Below are positions 40,583 through 52,200 of a stretch of DNA of 64,000 bases, in pieces. Position 1 is the first letter of the stretch; each line of letters starts with the position of its first letter. Made by a program: the position numbers and the translations under genes. The notes beneath the pieces are model-generated. The model was given only the letters and a program-made list of their open reading frames with translations, was not told the origin of the DNA and ran no database searches. Origin of the DNA: Lineus longissimus (lineage: Eukaryota; Nemertea; Pilidiophora; Heteronemertea; Lineidae); the NCBI RefSeq assembly GCF_910592395.1, contig NC_088311.1:1738501-1802500 (forward strand). The letters run 5' to 3'.

Positions 40583-42629
40583 TAAAACAACCTCATCTAT
40601 ATATTATCGGTTTACTTTAAAGACTATGTACATATATTTATAAAACAATGTCATATACATGGTTGCCAACGCATGTGCACCCAAACTTGACTTTAAAGGG
40701 CTTGTCAAAAAGCCGGACTCAATTTCCTGGAGGTATCATTATGCCAAAAAGCAACTGATCCATCAACGGGTTGTATAGATGCGATATCGACATTTCAGAT
40801 TATTATCCACTCCCAAAAGTTTCCACGGACTCGGATGACGAGACCATTGCGTTTTGTGTTGTGCACCCTGTCATTAAGAAAAGTGATAGATGGACCATTC
40901 GCAAATGATTCGTCCGCATCTTTTTGGGCTCTGGAGCGCGAACTACTGGTTGGATTACTACTAGTCCGAATACAAATTTAGTTTGTATTGAGCTTAGCTT
41001 CCAAACACGATTTTTGGCCTAAAGCATTGTCAGTTCAGAAATTTAAAGATGTCTTCATCAAAGCCCAATGGTCATTTGGGGGTCGCCCTGATAGGTCATA
41101 TTTCTGCCTGTTCTTATCCTTTTCAGGCAATAAGGCGACCACTTATCCAACAACAACCATTTGAGATATGATCTATCTGAAAGGGAAACACTCACACGCA
41201 ATTACACTTACACATACGACGCCTGTATGCTTTTGTACATTGTATTGGTGCTAATTAGTATTGTAGTTACAGGGAGAAATGTAGCCAACCCACCATGATC
41301 TACAATGAGACCATTTTGCATGGTGAAAGTGCCCGGTGCATGGACGGCGCCCTATCACGAGCAGCAAAACACATGCTCAATTAAGGAGTACCTCGACAAC
41401 TTCACTGGCGTGGGAGTAGATTCTACCCCTACTGCAATAATCCATCCTGTGGTGGAGGATTAATGAGATTATTTTTGGTGTCACTGACCACTCGCGACAG
41501 TCCACCCCTGTGCAAAGAGTAACAGAAAGGGGAAATGAATGGAGAAGTAGGAGGTTTTACGGAAACTGGTTGAACCAGTAGTCTAGAGCCACCATGTTTT
41601 AACTAAACCTTACAACAGTTCATGATTTGTTCTCTTTGGACTACATCTGGTCTGACTCGGGGTCGAGGCTCACTCTCCCACTGCCAGCCCGGTCACGACT
41701 GCTTGCCTCTGAAGGTGACCGTGACAGTGTATGTACGCTGTGTCGTAATCATCAGCACTTTAAGGTGATACCGAGTTGAAGTGTTTATCTAGATTAGGCT
41801 TGTATCAAAGGGGGCGAAGGGTTTTACTTTATTTTTATTTGGAATTTAGTAATGGTAACCACGTCCTTTATGTTTTCAGCCACACTATACCCATTAAGTA
41901 ACTATGTTTAGTTTAGTCATTTTCTATGTTAGGCCGACAACGTGTATTAATTTTATAGTATCTACTGTTTATATTATAGGGGCTTACACCCTACTAATAG
42001 GAATTGATTAGTGTGAGAAAAAAAATGCAAACTCAATGTTTATGTAGGCGTATCAATAAATGAATGTCTTAATACAAAATAAATCATGACTGCTCTTTTT
42101 TCTTTATCAACTCACAGAACAGGTGTGAGTCTAATGGTTACGTGTATGTATACAAAATTCATTTCTAATCCATATGTCCATGAATCAAAATCAAAGGTCA
42201 TGGTTAGAGATAGCTCTAGCATACTTGACTATGAGAAGGAAGTGTCATGGTTGAGATTATCAATAGCATTCGGAAAAGGAAGCGTTATGGTTGGAGTTAG
42301 CAATAGCATGAATAGGAAGGGGTAATGATAGTTGAGGTTAGTGCACCACTATAAGGTGTCAGAAGGACTCGAGATGGTTTGGGGGTTTCACTCCATCGAC
42401 TCGGGATAAGCGTCTCAGAAACACTTATTGCCATTTGTCAAATTAACACCATTTGGCTCAAAGTTTTTACAAGGCTGAACATTCTCGTGTTTGTGAAATG
42501 CCCCACATTGCATGATACAGCGCATTATATTGAGATGGTCCCTTATCAAGTCACTCATATTAACTCAACGATTCCTTGTCAGCCGCGGGAGTTAGTGCGT
42601 GCTCTCTGGGGGATAGTTGATAAACTAAA
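40583..42629. other. paralogue 2 3' UTR and intergenic
   Basis: Contains the likely polyadenylation signals at 42055-42083, dispersed repeat copy B and a degenerate 40-50-bp tandem near 42200-42335 (GGTTGAGATTATCAATAGCA / GGTTGGAGTTAGCAATAGCA). No other gene was seen. Confidence 0.5.
41515..41578. repeat. dispersed repeat, copy B
   Basis: About 65 bp closely matching copy A at 15496-15560 in the same orientation, including AAGAGTAACAGAAAGGGGAA and ACGGAAACTGG. It marks an interspersed family present on both sides of the paralogue pair. Confidence 0.55.
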
Positions 42630-44458
42630 ATGATGGAGTGCTTGGCAAATCTTCTCGTTTTATTGACATCACTTGCCGTTATTTTGGGTGTTCGTGTCGT
42701 TTATATTATTTACAAATTAAACTGCAAAAGATGCGGATATATTCAGCTCGGAAGAAGACGAAAAGAACCAGTAAAAACCATGATTATCGCTGGATCAGGC
42801 AAGTCAACTCTGATTGAGATATGGCACGCCATGTGCAAAATAACTCATGAATTGGAAGTTGCCAGATAATGCCATGCCATGCCAGGCAGTGTCAATAGTC
42901 CTATGCCACATATACATGATATATCACTGCTCTACATGGGTTGCTTATTGACTCTTTGTGACAATGTCACATAGTGTTGTTGTCCTACAGGAGCTTGTGT
43001 TGCCAGTGCCACCCCAGAGACGATGTCACATCTCCTGATCAGAGCCCCTAGTCATAGTGGTGGGACATTATTGTTGGACATAATATGGTCGACCTATTGG
43101 GTCAACCTTCTGTTCTTGACATTACGTCTGTCTGGAGGTCGTAATTCGAGGAGGTTCAGCCACTCCACCTCAAGCGGTACTCATCTGGAAAGGACTTATT
43201 TAAGTGCATATGTAATCATCGAAAATATTTGGTGTTTTTCCAGGAGGCCATACATCAGAGATTCTGAGGTTACGGAGTGCAATGAGCGAGACTTACTCTC
43301 CGAGGGAATATGTAGTTGCAAACACTGACAAGATGAGTGAAGATAAAATATGGTCAGCTGAGAGTGAGAGGAAGTCTGGAGAATCGAAATCAAAGGTGAG
43401 AATACAGATTTGAAGTGAATGTTTCGTCCTCTTGAGAGATTCCTGCTGTCATTCTGTGATGAAGAGAGTATGTCGGATGTTCAGAGAGCAAGGAAGAATA
43501 CATACATGTTGCAATAAAGCTCTGTTTTTGTTTTCAGTTCAGTATAATCAAAATCCCAAGGAGTCGGGAGGTGAAGCAGTCATACATCACATCAATAGCC
43601 ACAACATTGTACTCCTGTTTGTATTCATTTCCAATAGTCTTCAAGTCTATGCCTGATCTGGTGAGTATATAGACCAATGCTGCCATCTGTTCCTTATTCA
43701 TTCATTGGTTTACAATATGCCTAAGAGGCCCAGACGAACCTCTTTACCAAATACACTTCTTTGATATGTTGATAAAGACCCAAGAAAAAGTGTACTTGAT
43801 GCCCCCTGTCTGAAAGCATTTCTTGGCACTGCTACCTTCTCTGTCCTTGTCTAATTTGCAAATGGAGGATGTCATTGTCAAGGGAATAAGGCAAATGTGA
43901 TTGGTGTTAGGTGTTTTCTGAATGCAAGAGTACAGGATTTGAATTCTTTCTGTCGTTTTCAGATATTAGTTAATGGTCCAGGAACGTGCATTCCGCTGTG
44001 TGCGGCTGGTCTTATATTAACGGTAAGTAAAGTTTGATTGTGGTGTCTCCTTTGTTGTGACCGTCTTTGGTGAGGATGTGACTAGTACAGTCATGACAGT
44101 AGCTGTTTACCTTAGTCACTTCTTGAAATGTGTTTCCTGGTCTCTGGGTTGAACACCTAAATCTTTAAAATGCACCAGTGACAAATAGATCTCTGACACT
44201 CATAACTCTGCCAATGATCCTGGCTCCAATCTCTATTAGCAAACATGACTTTTTGTTTTCCCTGCAAGAATTTTCATTTTGTTTCAGGTGCTTGGAGTGA
44301 AGAAAGTGCATATTATTTACGTTGAAAGCTTTTGTCGAGTGGAGACGCTCTCTCTATCAGGACTATTACTATACCATGTGGCAGATGAGATGCTTGTCCA
44401 ATGGTCAGGGCTGCAGAAAAAGTATCCGAAGACAAGATACATAGGACGCCTTGTGTGA
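42630..44458 (+). CDS. ALG14: UDP-GlcNAc transferase subunit ALG14
   Basis: ALG14 anchors the catalytic subunit ALG13 at the cytosolic face of the ER, where the pair adds the second GlcNAc to dolichol-PP-GlcNAc in N-glycan synthesis. Exons are 42630-42798, 43244-43395, 43538-43660, 43963-44022 and 44288-44458, 224 aa (human 216). An N-terminal membrane anchor (about 5-28) precedes the glycosyltransferase fold: IIAGSGGHTSEILRL (52-66), YVVANTDKMS, IPRSREVKQSY, LVNGPGTCIPLC, KKVHIIYVESFCRVETLSLS and the C-terminal KYPKTRYIGRLV. Exon 1 ends at a GC donor (CAG/GCAAGT), which is required to read GSGGH. There are two adjacent ATGs; either could start. Confidence 0.95.
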
Positions 44459-44639
44459 AACAACTGAGCCATGACATTTGAGCATATTGATAATGAGTCT
44501 TCCTGAAGTGTGATACAACAAACAAGTTCCTGTCGATGTTCAATGTGTTGCATTGAACATCACTATAGATACCAAAAGAGGTTTATTTGATATGAATTAT
44601 AAAAAGATATTATCATAAAACATGATCTTGTTGTTATTC

Positions 44640-45735
44640 TAATACTTTTTGTCCACTCAATTGTATCTCCACACGTCTGGGATATCTCATAGATGATGTC
44701 TTCATGTCGGAGAAGACATCTAATGTTTGGGCCACAACATGCAGTTGACCATTTGGAAACCGTGTCTTCAACAAAGACATGTGCTTCATAATAATGCTGG
44801 ACACATCAAGTGACTGCACTGTGTCTCCATATATATAATGCTCGAGAAGACATCCAGTAGTTTGGCAGTATCTTGCAGCATTTGACCATTCAGAAACTCT
44901 CTTTGATGGTGAACATTTCTCAGACATGCTCTGCTTAAGGACAGCAATGGCCCCATTCAGAGACAGTATCCAAATTAGCGTGTTGGAGAAGACATCCAAT
45001 GCTGCAGCTGACCCCTCATATACTGTGTCTTCAATGACGGATGTTCCACAAAGACATACTGCCATTGGCCTGCAATGGCCCCAATCAGAGACTGTCTTCA
45101 TACATCGTGTTGGAGAAGACATCCAGTGCTTGGGACGCATCATGCAGCAGCTTACCATTCAGAGACTGTGTCTTCAATGACGGATGTTCCACAAAGACAT
45201 ACTGGGCCATAGACCTGCAATGGCCCCAATCAGAGACTGTCTTCATACATCGTGTTGGAGAAGACATCCAGTGCTTGGGACGCATCATGCAGCAGTTGAC
45301 CATTCAGAGAGTAAGTCTTCAATGACGGATGTTCCACAAAGACATACTGCCATTGGCCTGCAATGGCCCCAATCAGAGACTGTCTTCATACATCGTGTTG
45401 GAGAAGACATCCAGTGCTTGGGACGCATTATGCAGCAGTTGGCCACTCGGGGACTGTGTCTTCAATGACGGATGTTCCACAAAGACATACTGCCATAGGC
45501 CTACAATGGCCCCATTCAGAGACTGTCTTCATACATCGTGTTGGAGAAGACATCCAGTGCTTGGGACGCATCATGCTGCAGCTGACCACTCAGGGACTGT
45601 GTCTTCAATGACGGATGTTCCACAAAGACATACTGGGCCATTGGCCTGCAATGGCCCCAAGCAGAGACATTCTTCATACATCGTGTTGGAGAAGACATCC
45701 AGTGCTTGGGTCACATTGTGCAGCAGTTGATGTTA
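44640..45735. repeat. 143-bp tandem array
   Basis: About five well-conserved units of 143-144 bp (near 45034, 45177, 45320, 45464 and 45608 by the marker ATGACGGATGTTCCACAAAG). More degenerate copies run back to about 44640. Each unit has an internal sub-repeat around GTGTTGGAGAAGACATCCAG. The period is not a multiple of three, so long open frames through it are accidental. It lies between ALG14 and the MTREX 3' end. Confidence 0.9.
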
Positions 45736-46290
45736 TCATGGTGCATTGACATGGTCAGTATAAAAGAAGGGTTCCTGTAGTTATACATTGTCAAGTTCAC
45801 AGAAGATTTCAACACCAGGGATCCTTTTATTTGTCGGTGATCAAGTGGAATCCCCGGCTAAACAGGCCAACCAGGACAAAGAAAAAGCAGGCTCCATGGT
45901 TAAGAAAATTGAAACAAAGACTACATCTGTTTCTTACTTTTATTTGAAATACATGAACAGACAAAACAGTTACAATTTTCGACCAAACTAGATAAAATAA
46001 TGTCTGTTCAATTACACCACACCAGACTGTAAACCACCTAACATACAAGTCACAACTTTGTGCAGTGCTGTTACTGTAACCCCAGTCAGGAGCCATCAGG
46101 CCTTCCAGGTTGGCTGCACTTGCCTGTAATGGATGGGAGTGTACATATCATGACATGTAGAGTTCCAGGAGTGCCTGTAGACGCCCCATATTTGTCCCTT
46201 TCGGTATCATCATGATTGATCCAGGTTGTCTACAGTGTGCAAGGAAATCCAAATGGAGTTGCCAGTATATCCAATTGAAATATCCTGTTA
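45736..46290 (-). other. MTREX 3' UTR and intergenic
   Basis: Downstream of the MTREX stop codon on the minus strand. Complementary AATAAA hexamers at 45943-45938 and 45832-45827 are candidate polyadenylation signals. No separate gene recognised. Confidence 0.5.
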
Positions 46291-49200
46291 TTACAAATAC
46301 AAACTCGCAGCAAAGGCAATGTCTTTCTTCAGTAGTGTTATTGCTGAAATTGGAACATAAAATAAATGTAAACCACACATGGATGCAAGCACAAATATAC
46401 AATGCAGGTATATTATCAAGGACTAACAGATCAGATGCTGCACAGCAAAGACTGTTACTCTGGGCTATGCTCAACAATTCTCTTAGCATTTTCACATCTC
46501 CTTCAACCACACAGTCATAACATTCATCCATCATTTGCAACCAAATTAACACTTGTACAAGTCATTTACCAAGTCCAAGGAAACCAAGGTAGACATACCT
46601 TCCGAGAATTTATTCTCCAGTTCTGTGTTGCCAATGCCTTTTGCTGCCTGAACCATCTGTCTCAGGGACTCTTCCAACCGTCTCATACAACGAATGATAC
46701 TACCTAAAATTATGGAAACAGTGTTAGATTAAGCATACCTGACCTATCAAGAGATGATCCATTTTCCTTCTACACTTTCATAGTTTCCTTACTCATCTGG
46801 GTCAAAGTGGGACTTTGGTCTCTACTCTACAGAATCAAATGAGGAAGAGTATGAAGTGTTGCGCTGATAACATTAACAGAAACATATGAAACAAATGACA
46901 TCACCTTCAAAGACATCTGTCATTCTACACAGCTGTAAGAATGTGGCTCCTTTACACCAAGCATGGATGACATCCATCATATGAGGTTTGAAGGAATCCA
47001 GGTAGCTCTCTTCATCTTTCTCCAACTTAGCTTCATTGCTAACCCGCGCTATCCTCCTCGCCGTGTCCTGGAAATGAAATGTAACAAAGCTTTATTAAAA
47101 CCACTGAAATGAAATTGTTAAGGTCTCATTAGGGCAAAATCACAACCAGACAAGACCTTTTTACCTCATAGACAGAAGACCTAAGAAGACTTCAAAACAC
47201 CCTCACAGCTTACCCGCATAATCCTGAGAGGTCCAGATAACTCCTCCGTTAACTTGGGCATCTCATTAGCTTTTTCTCCAAAGACAAAACAGCTGAGTAG
47301 GGAACAGCACTGGGCTGGAGTGATATCATTGAAGACGCCATTGAAGAGAAGCTCAGTAGCAAGGAGCTCGTCACAACTGAAGGGTGAAGTAGAAGAATGT
47401 CATTAATAGAAACTTACGTGACCTCTCCAAGACAATCTGAAATACTGGTCCTAGACTATGACAACTTCCACTAAATTTCTGACAAAACAGATAATCCATT
47501 TGACCTGGGAACTACTGTACTTGATTGTGCCTGAGTTTGAATGCAAATGCAAATGCATTTTGTCTTTAATTCAAAATGGAAACCTTCAACATTAGTGAGG
47601 TTTCGCAACCACCCGTTTAGGCCCTACGACGACGTTTATCTATTGTGTGAGTTCACCCGAACAATAGATAAACGTCGTCGAAGGGCCTAACCGGGTGGTT
47701 GCGAAACCTCACTATTTATTATGTCTCCTACATGACCAGACAGCAGTCCTGTCCAAATTCCCTGAACATACCACAGTCCTATCACGTAAATTGGATACCA
47801 AACCTACCTGCTGATTTCACAAGCCACCCTGCCCTTCAACTCAATGACATCCTGGGCTGTAGCATACCCTAGCCGACGTAGCACCCGTTTCATACACTTG
47901 AGCTCATCCATATGGAGCAGGGATCGTTTCTTCTTCAGATCTTGCTTACTGGCTTTGATATCTTGACCAACCTGAAGAAAGCAATAAATCAATTGAATCA
48001 GTACAATGGATCTGTGCTTAATTGGCTGCTGATATACAGAAATTCCCCACATCGAATTTTACTCAAAAGAGCTACATCAAGTGACCAGATAAACCACAGG
48101 GCATCTTTGAAAATGAGACAGGTGAACCTACCTTCATTTTCTTCTGGTAGAGACTGTACAGCTCATCCAACTTGGGGTTTTTATGCAATGTATGAGAATA
48201 CATACGGTGTTCAAATGCTTCAGTTTTCTGTAAAAGGAACATACATATACTGATCATAACACATAGAGTGGCATGCCAACATTATGATATAATGGTCAAT
48301 TCGACGTTAAATAATGAATTCAACACCAATTCTTTTCATTGTCTCTTTTGTCATTAGTTGCCAAAATCTCTATGGTTTATAGCATACTTGTCAAGATGAC
48401 CAAGCATTCGGCACCTACCCTAACTGATGTCTTTCTGATGTTTGGAAATCTCTTAGATTTCTCTGTCATGTACTTTGAAAGAGATAAATCGAAGAGCCTG
48501 AGAGATGACAACACCCATACAACCACTTACTTTGATAATATCCTTGAGACCTCTCTCTTTGATGTTCATGTCCTCAATGGGATCAAGTACAGGAAGAATA
48601 CCATCAAACCTTTTCTTCACCTCCTGGATTGCCTTTAGAACACTCTGTCGGTTGTCAAGAGGCCGCAGATCTTGAGGGATGTACACACGAATCGTGCTGA
48701 TGGCGGTGATGAGGCTCAGCATTATGGGAACAACCTGAAATTGTAAAGTACAAGGAGGGAAATGATGAATTCAAAACAGCTTACTGAAGCATTGAAAGTG
48801 TTCTGATACGACTCTGCATGTAAGAGACACAATGTTCAATTGCACAACACAATTTACTACCTCAACTTGATGATAGGTCAGTGACTACCACGGCCATGAT
48901 ATACGCACCTCACACTTTGACAGCAAGCAAGGGAATAATGTCCACTGGTACTTCCAATCCGGTACATGTATATGCATACATGTACAACTACAAGTTTATA
49001 CTGACCTGCATTTCTCCTTTCTCTCCTGGTGGACATGGTTTGATGTTTGCTGTGTTACTGTTCCTCGCGCTCTCCTTTGTGAGGTGGAGCAAACATTCCA
49101 CCACGTAGACTGCCTCAGTTTCATTAGGATTAGGATTGGGTGCCTGGTGAAACAGAACAGAAGAGATAACCAACCAGGAAGAGGACCTCATGACATCTTA

Positions 49201-52200
49201 CGACCATCGTGTTGCAGTCAAGTAACTACAGCCGAACCTCTCCTGTGCAGAAACAGTTCCGAGTTTCTCCTCTGCCTTCAAGATATGTGTCAGTGGAGCA
49301 CTCTTGAGAGTAACATACAATGCAGGTTTCCTCCTACACTAAAAGCTGCCCTCATGCTCAGCTTTCAATACAATACTTGTTTCACAAAATGAAGACATTT
49401 CTCCTGAAAGTACCACACACCTTACTCTGAGTTGCTTTCTTCTGGAAGTTTACCACAATACCCCAGTCAAAGTCATCTTCTCCATTCACCACCTGCAATA
49501 ATGAGATGCCCATGGAACAAGCCATTACGGTTGGGTGTGGCCATACCACAATGATAGAAGTTCATCAATGAAGTGAAAAGGTTTGATGAGAAAACACATA
49601 CAAACTACTGCTTAGTTCCAAACGGATTTATCAGATAAGTGACCTCAACCAAATTTTGCTCACCATTATTTGCTACGACTATTCAGATAGAGGGATCCAT
49701 TTTTCTGTTTATACAAGGACCCAATATACACTTTGACAGCGTGGCTTTTTACACATAACTACAGCCTTCCAAGACTTACCTTGATCAAACGTCCTGGCTG
49801 CAGGAAAGGCAGCACATACTGAGGTTTGGTGAGATACCCCATCAGTTCTTTAGCCAGGTTATCGAGCTGCTGTCTAATCTTGTAGTAAGTACTGACTTGC
49901 TCTTCATTAGGTATCACCACACTGTTGTAATCATTCTCCAGCTTTTTTACCTCTGAAATGAATACAACACTTGATAATGAGGAGGTCCACTCGGATCATG
50001 AATGAGTGACGGTGAACCCTTCAGATGATAGTGAAGAGGCTGTATGATTCTACACCCTGATGACCACAAACTTACTCTCGAATAGTTCAGGAATGGCTGC
50101 ATAATTCTGGAACTGGTAGAATGACTTCTCTAACATGTATTCAGGGTTGATCTCCTCCACTCTGAGCAGATTGAGCACCATGTTGTATGTCAAGTGGAAG
50201 GCACTGTTCAGGAAAGATGGTTGCCCCTAAAATTACAAACAGGGTTGAAGTAAAGCGATTATAACACACAATTTCTCAGAGGAACCAAATATCAGTCAAC
50301 AATATCACGACTGTACTCAGATAGCACACTGAAGGCCAGTTCCCTAATGATTTGGCCCTGAGATCAGAGAATCACTGCAGTTTAGTTTTCACACTTTCCC
50401 AAATCCATAATATAACAAATACTATCAAACTGCCAAATCTACCTTGATGACTTGTTTTGCTGCTCCTGGACTCATCTTTTCATCCAGCATGAGGACAACG
50501 ATACCTCGCTCGTCAATACCACGGCGACCAGCACGACCACTCATCTGGATGTACTCTCCAGAGGAAATCTGTCAATGAGAAATAGCCAGAAAAATGTCAG
50601 AGACAGACTAAAGGACAGCTAGCTACTTTGGCTCTACCCTGGCCATTTACTGTACTAGAGCGAAACAGTCAGAAAGACACAATGACAAGAAACCTTGAAT
50701 TCAGTCATACAATGACACTGGCAAAATGACAAACACTTACCCATCTGAATTCTCGTCCATCGAACTTCCTTGCGGTCGTGAACAGCACTGTCCTGGCGGG
50801 CATGTTCAAACCCATGGCAAAGGTTTCAGTGGCAAACAGTGCCTTGATGAGGCCTTCAGCGAAGAGAATCTCAATGGTTTCCTTTAGGATTGGTAGTAAA
50901 CCGGAATGATGGATGCCAATGCCTTTCTTTAGAAGTGGTAACACATGCTCAACCTGCAAGACGATGTGCAAGAAAACTTAAAGAGTACAAGTAAACTTGT
51001 GTTCTGGGAGATGGAACCAGCGTCTGATACAGTATCAATTCAAACTGAAATCATTCCAGAGTCTTTGCAGTCACTGACATGATCTTAAAAACAAGTTGCT
51101 TTCAGGATTCCTGGCTTTGTACAAACATTTTGAGTAAAACTACCACAGCATTTCTGATGAGACTCACCTGGGGTAGTTTTTTGTCTTCCTCTGATAAAGC
51201 ATCCATGGCATTGTTGAAGACTTCCGACACTAAGACTTTTTCTTCATCTGAAATTAGAAAGCATTCTGTTAAGCTGATCCATGAAATGAACAGCGCTTAA
51301 AAGTCAAAATGACAAAAACAGAATGATTATTACACAATGATTATTAAACAAGCTGGAGTGATTGAAATCACGATAGCCAGAGCTCAGCCAGTAGACAGGT
51401 ACCTGAATTCAAATCCAATTTCGACATCTGTAACGCGTATCCTTCACAATCCTTCCGACTGAAGCTGAACACAATCGTTGGTGCCATATTTCGTTCCATG
51501 ATCATTTTGACTATTTTAAAACAACTTGATTCCCCTTTAGGGCCTCCTTTGCGTCCTCCTCTTGCACCCCCTTTTGAAGCCTCCTCTGCTTGGCTCAGAC
51601 AGGCTATGGCTGTGTTGAAGTTGTCTTCACGGAATTCACCCTAGAAAGAAAAAATACAGTGGAAGTAACACCTGTAAAACACAATCAATTCATAGTTTTC
51701 TTTTACAATCATTGTTAGAGAAACTGCGTTGGTGATTATCATGCTTACATTTTCATCCACTACAAGGTGCAGGCCATCTCCTCCAGCAGGGTAAATGTAG
51801 TGCTGCAGTGGGGTAGGTCTGTATTCTGTGTAGACAACATGGCAGGGCTGGAAAAGATGAATGTTACGTATACTCTAGGGCATTGTAAGAAATCATACTT
51901 TAAACATTTCCAACTGTGTTGACTGCTCAATGGGCCATGCATTGAAAGCAATTTTTAGATCCAAACTCAATCAAAACATGTTAACTAATTAGTGTCACAA
52001 CAAAGTAACATGTTTTTTAAAGGTATGTTATGAACTGCAGGTTTGACCCAAAAAACATAAATATAACTGCTCACATGTTTATGTAAGTAGCAGATCCACT
52101 CAGCAAACTGCCTGGCATTTGGAATGGTAGCAGAGAGGAACACATAGTGTACATTATCAGGCAGGAGGATGATGGTTTCTTCCCAGACAACACCACGCTC

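Noticed and set aside
44634-45158. 174-codon minus-strand frame in the 143-bp array
   Set aside because: The repeat period is not a multiple of three, so the frame is not preserved between units; it is an accident of the satellite.
46148-46552. 134-codon minus-strand frame overlapping the MTREX end
   Set aside because: It reads across the last MTREX intron; the true last exon (46343-46291, ending FAASLYL) is in a different frame and matches the family.
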